The position numbers were made by a program, and so were the translations under genes. DNA of 55,889 nt, taken from an uncultured Prevotellaceae bacterium (GTDB lineage Bacteria > Bacteroidota > Bacteroidia > Bacteroidales > Bacteroidaceae). The stretch spans positions 1 through 55,889 of the forward strand of contig OMSJ01000007.1 of NCBI GenBank assembly GCA_900313705.1, written 5' to 3'. Shown one piece after another: positions 1-8,122 of this stretch. The stretch's first letter is position 1. Every line of letters begins with the position of its first letter. The notes under the pieces were generated by a model, which was given only the letters and a program-made list of their open reading frames with translations, had not been told where the DNA came from and did not search any database.

Positions 1-9
1 GCACCAGGG

Positions 10-241
10 GAAGTTAAAGGACAATAGTTTTGCGGTCCGATTCAAGGCCGAAAAGTACACCACATCCCAGTGGCATCGTCCTTTAACTTCTTTAACTTCT
101 TTAACTTCATTAACTTCCGAAACTTGAGTCTTTTCACTTTTTCCTTTTTCACTTTTTTAATTTAAGTTTCGGAAGTTCCGCTGGAGAGAGCCTTTCAGGC
201 TGTTTCTACCTAAGGTTTTCATTATTCCCGAAACTTGAGTC
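10..241. repeat. repeat-rich non-coding stretch at window start
   Basis: No gene is visible in 1-243. A perfect 13-bp inverted repeat, GAAGTTAAAGGAC at 10-22 and GTCCTTTAACTTC at 78-90, could form a stem around 55 nt. The right arm runs into a 9-bp tandem array (TTTAACTTC, 82-117). The 14-mer CCGAAACTTGAGTC occurs twice in direct orientation, at 117-130 and 228-241, and its CCGAAACTT part occurs inverted at 164-172. The stretch lies downstream of the minus-strand HTH gene, so it may be its 3' end, but no clear terminator with a T-run is seen. Confidence 0.6.
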
Positions 242-243
242 CC

Positions 244-459
244 TTATTCTTCCGTGTCTTCTCTGTACTCGAGGATGTCGCCCGGCTGGCAGTCGAGGGC
301 TTGACAGATGGCTTCGAGAGTTGAGAACCTGACGGCTTTCGCCTTGCCCGTCTTGAGAATGGAGAGGTTGGCAGCCGTTATGCCAATCTTCTCGGCCAAT
401 TCCTGTGATGACATCTTCCGCTTGGCCATCATAACATCTACATTAACAATGATACTCAT
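244..459 (-). CDS. small XRE-family (YozG-like) HTH transcriptional regulator
   Basis: This 71-residue protein is almost entirely one Cro/C1-type helix-turn-helix domain. The helices run through SQELAEKIGITAANLSILKTG (about residues 18-38), followed by the FSTLEAICQALDCQPGDIL segment typical of small XRE regulators. It has no effector domain. It sits 79 nt downstream of a DUF2975-type membrane protein on the same strand. That pairing is common in Bacteroidetes and Firmicutes, and the regulator probably acts on its own operon. The ATG at 459 is the first in-frame start. DNA-binding function is inferred from the fold; the target is unknown. Confidence 0.88.
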   Translation of the reverse strand: MSIIVNVDVMMAKRKMSSQELAEKIGITAANLSILKTGKAKAVRFSTLEAICQALDCQPGDILEYREDTEE

Positions 460-538
460 GATAGTATAATTGAAAAGTTGAAAAATTGAAAAGTTAAAGA
501 GTGAGGTTTCACCTTTTCACCTTTTTACCTTTTCACCT

Positions 539-1231
539 TTATATTGTCAGCTCCTGTTCTTCCTGCAATTCCTTTCCCATCAGGATAATCTGCGAGACTA
601 TCATCATCGCAAGACCCATGATGAGGCAGATGAAATTCGGCGTGAACCACTTGACGTCAAAGTACGCCATGTTGATGTATTGCACGAGGATTTGCGTCAC
701 AATGTACGAGCGGATATATTGCCACACCCAATAGGCGACAAGCAGGATGCCGGCCAGCTCCAGCTTCTTAGCGATGCGGGCGACGAAGACTTCCCGTCGG
801 GCGACGGATCGCAACACTTGGAAGACGATGACAACCAACCAGCCGAGTAGCAGCACATTGGGTATAATCGAGCAGTACACGATGATGAAAGGCTTGGACT
901 GCGTGACGCGGTCAGCAGGAATGGCAAGTTGTACCTGCTTCATATCCACGCGGCACACCTGACCATCCACTTCGCTGAGCAAAGCAAAATCCTTAGGATA
1001 ATGGCGGGCCTGCACATTGACATCGATGTACATCGTCGGCTTGCTCTTTCTTCTCACACCGCCCTCAATCTCTTCTATCGTCGAGAATTCATCCGGCTCC
1101 TTGCCGAAGTAAAGTTCCTCACGCTCCTTGTCGGTAGAGTTCGAATAGCTGACATGGACAAGGTCACACACGATAGCAGCCACCAGCACCACAGCCAGCA
1201 CACCGCAATACAAACGAAGTTTCTTCTTCAT
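539..1231 (-). CDS. DUF2975-like integral membrane protein
   Basis: The 230-residue protein has an N-terminal hydrophobic segment (about 8-27), a polar region of about 90 residues, and then three hydrophobic segments (about 112-138, 155-178 and 200-218). This is the layout of DUF2975 membrane proteins, which are usually encoded next to a small YozG-type HTH regulator, as here (244-459, minus). No catalytic motif is visible and the function of the family is not established. A TACCTTTG promoter element lies about 40 nt upstream of the ATG. The spacer to the regulator is a degenerate array of TTGAAAAGT and ACCTTTTC-like units. Confidence 0.72.
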   Translation of the reverse strand: MKKKLRLYCGVLAVVLVAAIVCDLVHVSYSNSTDKEREELYFGKEPDEFSTIEEIEGGVRRKSKPTMYIDVNVQARHYPKDFALLSEVDGQVCRVDMKQVQLAIPADRVTQSKPFIIVYCSIIPNVLLLGWLVVIVFQVLRSVARREVFVARIAKKLELAGILLVAYWVWQYIRSYIVTQILVQYINMAYFDVKWFTPNFICLIMGLAMMIVSQIILMGKELQEEQELTI

Positions 1232-1272
1232 AACAGTAATGTTTTATTGCTAAACGATAAATAATTTCGGTG

Positions 1273-1280
1273 CAAAGGTA
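1273..1280 (-). promoter_or_regulatory. Bacteroidetes -7 promoter element for the DUF2975/HTH operon
   Basis: TACCTTTG is read on the minus strand and matches the Bacteroidetes -7 consensus TAnnTTTG. It is 42 nt upstream of the ATG at 1231. The upstream -33 position shows CTTG rather than TTTG, so the match is partial. Confidence 0.6.
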
Positions 1281-1442
1281 AGATGTTTCTTAATAAGCTG
1301 CAAGGGAAAGGACAATTATTTTATTGAAAAACGATAAATTTCTAAAGAAAAAGCAGTCACACATTATTATATATACACAACTTAGTTTCGTTAGGTATCA
1401 GGTTTTAAGGTCGCTTTGCTTTCAGGTTTTAAGGTGACTTTA

Positions 1443-1474
1443 CCTCACAACCTCACAACCTCACAACCTCACAA
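1443..1474. repeat. 8-bp tandem array (CCTCACAA)x4
   Basis: Four perfect copies of CCTCACAA sit in the divergent 325-nt spacer between the DUF2975 gene and the acyltransferase gene, just upstream of the acyltransferase promoter. Nothing coding is seen in this spacer. Confidence 0.9.
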
Positions 1475-1491
1475 GTTTTCTGTGTCACCCG

Positions 1492-1522
1492 TTTGTCTGT
1501 TCGGAAAAATATTGTATCTTTG
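1492..1522 (+). promoter_or_regulatory. promoter of acyltransferase gene (TTTG-N19-TATCTTTG)
   Basis: TTTG at 1492-1495 and TATCTTTG at 1515-1522 are separated by 19 nt, a full match to the Bacteroidetes housekeeping promoter consensus. The ATG of the acyltransferase gene lies 35 nt downstream of the -7 element. Confidence 0.8.
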
Positions 1523-1556
1523 TCATCGATTTGGCAATAACACCAATCCAAACTGA

Positions 1557-2615
1557 ATGCTTGAAACCGAAACAGGAAGAAGCCGACGCGTAGAGTTTGA
1601 ACTGCTTCGCATCCTGGCTATGGCTGGCGTTGTGATGAACCACGTCATCAACTATGGCTTGGACATCTATGGGGACTTTCGTGTGGACACATCTTCGCCG
1701 GCAGGAGCCATCGCGTGGAGTTTGCTGGAAATTCTGAAACTGATGGCTTTGCCCAGCGTGAACTTCTTTATCCTCATCACGGGCTACTTTATGATAGACC
1801 GGACGGAATTGCGACTGAAAGGCATCTGGAAGGTATGGAGCACGACCTGGTTCTATGCGGTCGGCATCTATCTGCTTTGTGTCTTCCTTGGCATCGTGTC
1901 TTTCGATGGCAGGGAACTCTTGCGTCATGCCACTCCTTTGCTCTCTAATTCCTATTGGTTCGTCACCTCTTATCTTGCACTCTTGCTGCTGGCACCCTTC
2001 ATCTCATGGGCACTCCAGCACACTTCCAAAAGGCAGTATCAGGTGGCTCTTGCAGTAGGAGGAGTCATTTGTTTCCAGCCTTTGCTCGGCTGGCTACTCA
2101 TGGACAAGCTGCAGATATTGCTTTTCATCTATCTGTTCATGATTGGGGGTTATATCAGGATGTATGCCGACCGTGCCCTCTCGATGCGTCAGGCCGTACT
2201 TGCTTTTGTTGTAACGTTTGCTGTGATGTTTGCCTACACACTCTATAAGAACGAACGGACGGGCTGTTCTCTTTTCGTTGTCCATGCAATGTCTTATTAT
2301 GGACTGGTGCTACCTTTATCCGTCGCTATATTCTATATTGCTAAGGCTTGGCGTATAGAGAATGGAAAAATCAGGAAAGTCATTCTCTTCCTTGCTCCAC
2401 TCTCCTTCGCTGTCTATATCATCCAAACGCAATCGATAGTCCACAACTGGCTTTGGTCAGAGTCGGCAGACTTGTTGAGCAGGAGCAATGAGTGTGTGTT
2501 GCCGCTGCTTTGTATTGCCATCACAGTTGGAGTCTTTGTTGTTTGTGTGCTTGTGGACTATGTTCGCGTCAGCCTATACAGGCTTATAAAGAAGGCGGTA
2601 AACAGTGCTCTTTAA
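1557..2615 (+). CDS. acyltransferase-3 family integral membrane protein
   Basis: A 352-residue multispanning protein with about ten hydrophobic segments. The N-terminal signature RRVEFELLRILAMAGVVMNH includes the Arg and His expected of acyltransferase-3 (OafA/WcaH-like) enzymes, which O-acetylate or O-succinylate surface sugars at the inner membrane. Length is normal for the family. A good promoter precedes the ATG, so the gene is probably monocistronic. Its 3' end overlaps the convergent CapA-like gene by 32 bp. The sugar acceptor is unknown. Nearby envelope genes make a role in surface-glycan decoration plausible, but that is inference. Confidence 0.85.
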   Translation: MLETETGRSRRVEFELLRILAMAGVVMNHVINYGLDIYGDFRVDTSSPAGAIAWSLLEILKLMALPSVNFFILITGYFMIDRTELRLKGIWKVWSTTWFYAVGIYLLCVFLGIVSFDGRELLRHATPLLSNSYWFVTSYLALLLLAPFISWALQHTSKRQYQVALAVGGVICFQPLLGWLLMDKLQILLFIYLFMIGGYIRMYADRALSMRQAVLAFVVTFAVMFAYTLYKNERTGCSLFVVHAMSYYGLVLPLSVAIFYIAKAWRIENGKIRKVILFLAPLSFAVYIIQTQSIVHNWLWSESADLLSRSNECVLPLLCIAITVGVFVVCVLVDYVRVSLYRLIKKAVNSAL

Positions 2616-3735
2616 TCTCGCCTTTGCCGTGTTCTTTTAGGAGCTGGCGCATGTTCTGGCGGATGGCGCTGCGGAGCGTCTTTTCCGTTGTGGTGAGGAG
2701 CGAGTCGGGATAGTCGATGGGCAGGATGCGGTAGGTGTGTCGGTAGCCGTTGTCGGGCGGGCGGCTCACCCAGTAGAGGGTATAGTAGCAGTCGCTGAGG
2801 GTGGTCTGCAGGCCGCTTTTCGTGATGTCCAGTCGCACCATGTAGCCGCCGTAGGTGTTCGGTTTGCTCTGATTGCTGACCAGGTTGCCCATCGACCATG
2901 CTACCAGGTTGCGCCCGTCGTTGCGAAGCTCCAGCGGTTGTGCTACGTGTGGATGTCCGCCGATGATGTGGTCCACGCCGTGACTGAGCAGCCATGCAGC
3001 CATCTCCCTTTGTTCCTTCGACGGCAGGGTCTGGTACTCTATCCCCCAATGCGGCAGGGCGATGATGAGGTCGGGCTTCATCTGGCGTGCCTTGTCGAGG
3101 TCTGCGGCTATCTCCAGCGTGTCCATCAGGTTCACGTGGCAAGGCTGTGGAACGGGAATGCCGTTGGTGTCGTAGGTGAAGTTCAGTAGGACGATGCGTA
3201 GCCCGTTCTTCTCTATCAGGTAGGGATAAGTCCTCTCCCGCTCGTCGAGGGTTCTGTACGTTCCCAGATGTGCCATTCCCAGCGAGTCCATCATGGTGAG
3301 CGTCCGCTCCAGGCCCTTTCGTCGGGTATCGACGCAATGGTTGTTGGCGGTGAGCATGATGTCGAAGCCAGCACTTTGGACAGCGCTCAGGAAGTCGTCG
3401 GGGGCCGAGAACTGCGGGTATCCGCTGTAGGGCTGTCCGGCCAGCGTCGTCTCGAAGTTGGCGATGGCGACGTCAGCCCGTTCCACCTCGGCCTTGATGC
3501 CCGCGAAGCACTCCCCGTAGTCGTAGGAGCCGTCGCTTTGCTTGGCAGATTTTATCTGAGGCATGTGCTGCATCAGGTCGCCGGCAATGAGCAGCGACAG
3601 GTGTCGTCCGACCGGCCACGTGGCGATCGTGTCGAAGGGTTCGGGGCTGCACTTTGCCGTGCCGTCAAAGGTGTATGCCGAGGCCGTCAGCAGTTGCACC
3701 AGCAGAAGAATTATGTAACATGTCCTGGTTCGCAT
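2584..3735 (-). CDS. CapA-family protein (PGA_cap metallophosphoesterase-like)
   Basis: The 383-residue product starts with a hydrophobic signal-like segment (CYIILLLVQLLTASAY, residues 6-21), so it is probably exported. The CapA/PgsA fold is shown by the ordered motifs AGDLMQH (about 51), NFETTL (about 98), ANNHCVD (about 129), LPHWGIEYQ (about 227), GGHPHVAQP (about 258) and WSMGNLVSNQ (about 278). These match the metal-binding Asp/Asn/His positions of the family. Some members take part in poly-gamma-glutamate capsule formation, but many Bacteroidetes CapA homologues have no capsule operon and an unproven role. No pgsB/C partners are present here. Confidence 0.88.
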   Translation of the reverse strand: MRTRTCYIILLLVQLLTASAYTFDGTAKCSPEPFDTIATWPVGRHLSLLIAGDLMQHMPQIKSAKQSDGSYDYGECFAGIKAEVERADVAIANFETTLAGQPYSGYPQFSAPDDFLSAVQSAGFDIMLTANNHCVDTRRKGLERTLTMMDSLGMAHLGTYRTLDERERTYPYLIEKNGLRIVLLNFTYDTNGIPVPQPCHVNLMDTLEIAADLDKARQMKPDLIIALPHWGIEYQTLPSKEQREMAAWLLSHGVDHIIGGHPHVAQPLELRNDGRNLVAWSMGNLVSNQSKPNTYGGYMVRLDITKSGLQTTLSDCYYTLYWVSRPPDNGYRHTYRILPIDYPDSLLTTTEKTLRSAIRQNMRQLLKEHGKGEIKEHCLPPSL

Positions 3736-3761
3736 CGTCGCCGGATGAATCGTTCACGGCA

Positions 3762-3769
3762 CAAATGTA
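3762..3769 (-). promoter_or_regulatory. probable -7 element of the CapA-like gene
   Basis: TACATTTG on the minus strand fits TAnnTTTG and lies 27 nt upstream of the ATG at 3735. No clear -33 TTTG was found at the expected distance. Confidence 0.5.
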
Positions 3770-3874
3770 CGAATTTTAATCCATTATTCGCCATCATTGC
3801 TCCATAAATCGTCAATCTTGGCTTTGTAGTTCTTAATTTTCAGCACACTATTCTTTTTTATCATTTATTTGTTG

Positions 3875-3882
3875 TATCTTTG
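3875..3882 (+). promoter_or_regulatory. -7 promoter element of argS
   Basis: TATCTTTG lies 31 nt upstream of the ATG at 3913. Transcription should start near 3889, which rules out an argS start upstream of 3901 even though the frame is open from 3880. Confidence 0.65.
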
Positions 3883-3912
3883 CAGCGCATAATATATATA
3901 ATGTATAGGAAA

Positions 3913-5629
3913 ATGAAGATAGAGACAAGGATAGCGGAGGCCGTGAAGACCATAGTGGAGCAGCTCTACGGGCAGCCAGTTGAGGAGAAGATGGTGCAGT
4001 TGCAGCAGACCAGGCCAGAGTTTGAGGGACAGTTGACAGTCGTCAGCTTTCCGTTCACCAAGATGAGCCACAAGGCTCCCGACGCTACGGCGCAGGAGAT
4101 AGGTCAGCAGCTCGTGGAGCGACTGCCAGAAGTCGTCAGCGCATACAACGTCGTGAAGGGCTTCCTCAACCTCAGCATTAGTTCGCAGCAGTGGATAGCC
4201 CTGCTCCAGACCATCAGCGAGAACCCCCGCTTCGGCTTCCAGCCCGTCACGGAGGACAGCCCTCTGGTGATGATAGAATACTCCAGCCCCAATACCAACA
4301 AGCCCCTGCACCTCGGCCACGTCCGCAACAACCTGCTGGGCTGGGCTTTGGCTCAGGTCATGGAGGCCAACGGCAACCGCGTCGTCAAGACGAACATCGT
4401 CAACGACCGCGGCATACACATCTGCAAGTCGATGCTCGCCTGGCTCAAGTGGGGCAACGGCGAGACACCCGAGAGCTCAGGCAAGAAGGGCGACCACCTC
4501 CGTCAAGTGGGAGCAGAACGACCCCGAGGTACGTGCCCTGTGGCGCAAGATGAACGAGTGGGTGTATGCCGGCTTCGACGAGACCTACAAGGCACTCGGC
4601 GTATCGTTCGACAAGATATACTACGAAAGCGAGACCTACCTGGAAGGCAAGGAAAAGGTGGAGGAAGGACTGCAGAAAGGCTTCTTCTATCGCAGGGACG
4701 ACGGTAGCGTATGGGCCGACCTCACCAGCGAAGGCCTCGACGAGAAGCTCCTGCTGCGCTCCGACGGCACCAGCGTCTATATGACGCAGGACATCGGCAC
4801 AGCCAAGCTCCGCTTCCAGGACTATCCCATCGACAAGATGATATACGTCGTGGGCAACGAACAGAACTACCACTTCCAGGTGCTCAGCATCCTGCTCGAC
4901 AAGCTCGGCTTCAAGTGGGGCAAGGACCTCGTGCACTTCTCCTACGGCATGGTAGAGCTGCCCAACGGCAAGATGAAGAGCCGCGAGGGCACCGTCGTGG
5001 ATGCCGACGACCTCATCGCCACCATGGTGGCCGATGCCCGACAGATGAGCGCAGACAAGGTCAACAAGCTGGAAGGCATCACGGAAGAGGAAGCGCAGGA
5101 GATAGCCCGCATCGTCGGCATGGGCGCCCTCAAGTACTTCATCCTCAAGGTCGATGCCCGCAAGAACATGCTCTTCAATCCCGAAGAGAGCATCGACTTC
5201 AACGGCAACACAGGCCCCTTCATCCAGTACACCTACGCCCGCATCCGCAGCATCCTCCGCAAAGTGGAGGAGCAAGGAGCAAGGGGCAAGGAGCAGGAGG
5301 ATAGTTCGGAAACAAAGCCTCTCTCTTGCCCCTTGCCCCTTGCCCCTTGCCCCTTGGCTTTGGCCGACAAGGAAATCAGCCTCATCCAGAAGCTGCAGGG
5401 CTTCGAGACCGCAGTCCGTCAGGCAGGCACCGACTACAATCCCTCCTGCATCGCCAACTACTGCTACGACCTCGCCAGCGAGTACAACCGCTTCTATCAC
5501 GACTTCAGCGTCCTGCACGAAGAAGACGAGAAGAAGCGCACCATTCGCATCGCCCTCTCAGCCGCCGTTGCCCAAGTCATCAAGAATGGCATGGGGCTCC
5601 TGGGCATCGAGGTGCCGGAGAGGATGTAA
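3913..5629 (+). pseudogene. argS: arginyl-tRNA synthetase, broken by an internal out-of-frame deletion
   Basis: ArgS charges tRNA-Arg and is essential. The first part (frame of 3913, to about 4500) carries the N-terminal additional domain and the class I signature SSPNTNKPLHLGHVRNN, ending at GKKGDHL. The second part (frame of 4502, to 5629) resumes at VKWEQNDPEVRALW and runs through the normal catalytic and anticodon-binding domains, with KMKSREG as the KMSKS-like motif, to a normal C-terminus. By recall of Bacteroides ArgS, about 43 residues between GDHL and VKWE are absent and the frame changes there, so roughly 128 nt are missing. The remaining protein also has a repeat-encoded insertion at about 5269-5357. 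ATG 3901 is an alternative start. Either this copy is dead and another exists elsewhere, or the junction is an assembly error. Confidence 0.85.
5270..5352. repeat. mirrored 7-bp arrays inside argS (4 x GRGCARG, 4 x CTTGCCC)
   Basis: Four units of GAGCAAG/GGGCAAG/GAGCAGG fill 5270-5297, and four perfect CTTGCCC units fill 5325-5352, with 27 nt between them. The two arrays are near reverse complements and could form an imperfect hairpin. They sit in the argS frame between YTYARIRSILRKVEEQ and ALADKEISLIQ, where homologues have an ordinary linker. They encode a low-complexity Gln/Arg/Pro/Leu/Ala stretch. The frame is preserved across the insertion. Confidence 0.85.
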
Positions 5630-5645
5630 ACAGCCCCCTCCCCAA

Positions 5646-5663
5646 CCCTCCCCAAAGGGAGGG
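5646..5663. terminator. hairpin after argS (CCCTCCC-CAAA-GGGAGGG)
   Basis: A perfect 7-bp G/C stem with a 4-nt loop starts 16 nt after the argS stop codon. There is no long T-run, so it may be a weak terminator or an mRNA 3'-end hairpin. It resembles the short CCCTCC/GGAGGG hairpins found between genes in many Bacteroidetes. Confidence 0.5.
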
Positions 5664-5678
5664 AGTTCCTCGCTGTGC

Positions 5679-5706
5679 AATTATGAATTGTGAATTATGA
5701 ATTATG
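5679..5706. repeat. 7-bp tandem array (AATTATG) supplying a start codon
   Basis: Four 7-bp units (AATTATG, AATTGTG, AATTATG, AATTATG) lie immediately before and across the start of the RNase H-like gene. The third unit contains the ATG at 5697. Each unit offers an ATG or GTG in a different frame. Confidence 0.85.
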
Positions 5707-6125
5707 AATTACTAAAGGGCAAGGTTGACTTCAACGCCATAGCTGTGGATGCAGGCTGCAGCGGCAACCCGGGCGCGATGGAGTATCAGGGCGTCTATCT
5801 CGGCAACGAGCAGAGGCTCTTCCACTTCGGCCCCATCCAGGGCACGAACAACATCGGCGAGTTCCTCGCCATCGTCCATGCCCTTGCCTTCATCAAGAAG
5901 AACGGCTGGGACATGAAGGTCTATAGCGACAGCATCAGCGGCATGGCTTGGGTGCGGAACAAAAGGGCGAAGACCACGCTGAAGCGCGACGAACAGACTG
6001 CCCAGGTGCTCGACCTCGTCGTCCGTGCCGAGAACTGGCTCTGGCAGAACCCCAAGCACGCCGAAGTGCTGAAGTGGAACACCGAGGAGTGGGGCGAGAT
6101 ACCCGCCGACTTCGGGAGAAAGTAA
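5697..6125 (+). CDS. RNase H-like domain protein
   Basis: The 142-residue protein has the order of acidic residues expected for RNase HI: AVDAGCSGNPG (first Asp, about residue 18), GEFLAIVHALAF (Glu, about 52) and YSDSISGMAWV (Asp, about 77). Short lysine-rich and Trp-containing segments follow (NKRAKTTLKRDE, AENWLWQN). It therefore probably hydrolyses the RNA strand of RNA-DNA hybrids. It resembles the Bacteroidetes RNase H domains that in other species are fused to a viroplasmin (caulimovirus-type) hybrid-binding domain. That domain is not seen here. The start codon lies inside a 7-bp repeat array. It follows argS in the same direction. Confidence 0.82.
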   Translation: MNYELLKGKVDFNAIAVDAGCSGNPGAMEYQGVYLGNEQRLFHFGPIQGTNNIGEFLAIVHALAFIKKNGWDMKVYSDSISGMAWVRNKRAKTTLKRDEQTAQVLDLVVRAENWLWQNPKHAEVLKWNTEEWGEIPADFGRK

Positions 6126-6192
6126 CAGACCCCCTCTAACTCCCCCTCTATGGGGAGAACAGACCCCCTCTAACTCCCCCTCTATTGGGAGA
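6125..6192. repeat. 34-bp direct repeat x2, each a C/G-rich hairpin
   Basis: Two 34-bp copies (6125-6158 and 6159-6192) begin at the stop codon of the RNase H-like gene. Each contains CTCCCC...GGGGAG or a near match, able to form a stem with a CTCTAT loop. The second copy differs at one base of the stem (TGGGAG). Downstream, 6196-6264 is a degenerate AATGGTCA/AAATGGTA array that runs up to the GTG start of the next gene. Confidence 0.85.
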
Positions 6193-6267
6193 ATAATGTT
6201 CAATGGTCAATGTTCAATGGTCAATGAATAAATGGTAAATGGTAAATGATTAAATGGTAAACGTAAG

Positions 6268-8079
6268 GTGAAGCGAAGCATACACTATCTTGAGTACCTC
6301 TACTGTCATCTGCTCATCGTCTTCCTGATAGGCAGGGTAGGGTTCATCCTCAACAACCGCTGTGTGGAGGAGATGTCCTTTCTGGATGCGGTGGGTGCAT
6401 GTTGGCGCGGCTTCGTAGGGCACGACCTCATGGTGGCAGCCCTGCTGCTGGCTGTGCCCTGGCTCGTGGGATTGCTTGCCCTGAAGCGTCCGTCGTTGAG
6501 GCTTCGTGCCTGGCTCACTCCATACTACATCATCATGGGCCTCTGCATGGCGGTCATCATCGTGGCCGATGCCGTGATGTACGAGTTCTGGCAGTTCAAG
6601 CTCGGAATGGTGGTGCTGAGCTATGCTTCGTCGCCAGAAGGAACCACCAACAGCGTCAGCTTTGCGTACATCTTCGTCCGCTTCGCAGCATTCCTCCTGC
6701 TGGCACTCTGGACGATAGTTCCCTGCATCCTGTTCACGCCCAAGACGCTTCCCAAAGGCCAGGCGGAAAGGCTGTGGATGCGCAACATCAGCATTATCTG
6801 GACTTTCCTGATAGTCTCCGCCTTCTGCTTTATGAGCGAAGGCGACGTCTATGGCAATCCCCACCGGTCCTTTGCCAATCATGCAGCCGTCAATCCCGTC
6901 TATGCCTTTGCCAAAAGCATACGCTTCACCGACGATTACGGCAAACGCTATAACCTTCTTCCAGAGGAAGACCGGACCGACTTCTTCCGCGGACTCTACC
7001 CAGAGCCTGCCGACGACATACAGGACACCTTGCTCACCACGCAAAGGCCGGACATCGTTGTCGCCTTCATCGAAGGCTTCGGCAGCCGCTTCGTCAAAGA
7101 GCTTGGCGGCCTGCCCGATGTAGCGCCGGGATGGAGCCGCCTCATTCCCGAAGGCATCTTCTGGGAGAACTACTACAGCAACTCGTTCCGCACAGACCGA
7201 GGCACCGTCAGTGCCTTCAGCGGATGGCTCAGCTATCCCGATGTCGGCCTGATGAAGCAGACAGAGTTTCATCCCGCCCTTCCCTCCCTAACACGCACCC
7301 TTGAACAGCATGGCTACGAGACAGGCTATATCTACGGAGGCGCAATGACCAACATGGGCAAGCGGCAATACCTCGAAGACATGGGCTTCCGCAATCTCTA
7401 CGACGACACAGCCTTCACCCCCGAACAGAAGAGCGGCAGTTGGGGTGTGCCCGACAGTATTGCCTGCCAGAAAGCATGTGAAATCGTCAAAGACTGGCAA
7501 GGCGGGCAACACTTCCTGGTGGTGCAGACACTCTCCAGCCACGAACCCTGGGACGTCCCCTATCATCGACTTGACGACAAGAAACTCAATGCCTTTGCCT
7601 ACACCGACTACAGCGTCGCCTGCATGGTGGACTCCCTCAGACAACTCCCGCAGTGGGACAACCTGCTGGTCATCTTGATTCCCGACCACGGGTTCCTCTA
7701 CAAGCAAAGCTACGACGACCCCGGCTTCTTCCGTGCTCCCATGCTGTGGTTGGGCGGAGCCGTAACCGAACCTCGCCGAATGGACATCCTTATGAACCAA
7801 AGCGACATACCAGCCACCTTGCTCTCCCAGATGGGCATCCAGCACAAAGATTTCCCTTGGAGCCGCAACGTTCTGAGCCGCACCTACACCTATCCTTTCG
7901 TCTATTGCAACTACCCGGCAGGAATGCTCTTTGCCGACAGCACAGGCACCAGCATCTACGACATCAACGGAGATGCCGTGATGATGGAACAGCCCAACGA
8001 CAACGGCCAGCGCATCCTGCGTGCAAAAGCCATCCTGCAAACCAGCTACGACCAACTCAACAACCTAAGACTCCCATAA
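6268..8079 (+). CDS. LTA synthase-like membrane sulfatase/phosphotransferase
   Basis: A 603-residue protein of the alkaline-phosphatase superfamily. Five hydrophobic segments occupy roughly residues 8-190. A periplasmic sulfatase-fold domain follows, with VAFIEGFGSRF as the metal-binding opening (Glu), YSNSFRTDRGTVSAFSGW carrying the likely catalytic Thr/Ser, VQTLSSHEPWDVP, and LVILIPDHGF with the C-terminal Asp-His. This is the LtaS/EptA-type layout. In Gram-negative Bacteroidetes the family adds phospho-head groups to envelope molecules; the substrate cannot be read from sequence. The GTG at 6268 is the first start after an in-frame stop-rich repeat array. It is followed without a terminator by msbA, so the two may be cotranscribed and act on the same lipid-linked cargo (inference). 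Confidence 0.86.
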   Translation: MKRSIHYLEYLYCHLLIVFLIGRVGFILNNRCVEEMSFLDAVGACWRGFVGHDLMVAALLLAVPWLVGLLALKRPSLRLRAWLTPYYIIMGLCMAVIIVADAVMYEFWQFKLGMVVLSYASSPEGTTNSVSFAYIFVRFAAFLLLALWTIVPCILFTPKTLPKGQAERLWMRNISIIWTFLIVSAFCFMSEGDVYGNPHRSFANHAAVNPVYAFAKSIRFTDDYGKRYNLLPEEDRTDFFRGLYPEPADDIQDTLLTTQRPDIVVAFIEGFGSRFVKELGGLPDVAPGWSRLIPEGIFWENYYSNSFRTDRGTVSAFSGWLSYPDVGLMKQTEFHPALPSLTRTLEQHGYETGYIYGGAMTNMGKRQYLEDMGFRNLYDDTAFTPEQKSGSWGVPDSIACQKACEIVKDWQGGQHFLVVQTLSSHEPWDVPYHRLDDKKLNAFAYTDYSVACMVDSLRQLPQWDNLLVILIPDHGFLYKQSYDDPGFFRAPMLWLGGAVTEPRRMDILMNQSDIPATLLSQMGIQHKDFPWSRNVLSRTYTYPFVYCNYPAGMLFADSTGTSIYDINGDAVMMEQPNDNGQRILRAKAILQTSYDQLNNLRLP

Positions 8080-8119
8080 GCCCCATAAGCCCCATAAGCC
8101 CCATAAGCCCCATTAGCCC
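8075..8119. repeat. 9-bp tandem array (CATAAGCCC)x5 filling the spacer to msbA
   Basis: Four perfect CATAAGCCC units and one CATTAGCCC unit fill 8075-8119. The stop codon of the upstream gene (8077-8079) is inside the first unit, and the msbA ATG (8123) follows the last unit by three bases. No conventional Shine-Dalgarno sequence is present in the spacer. Confidence 0.92.
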
Positions 8120-8122
8120 CAT

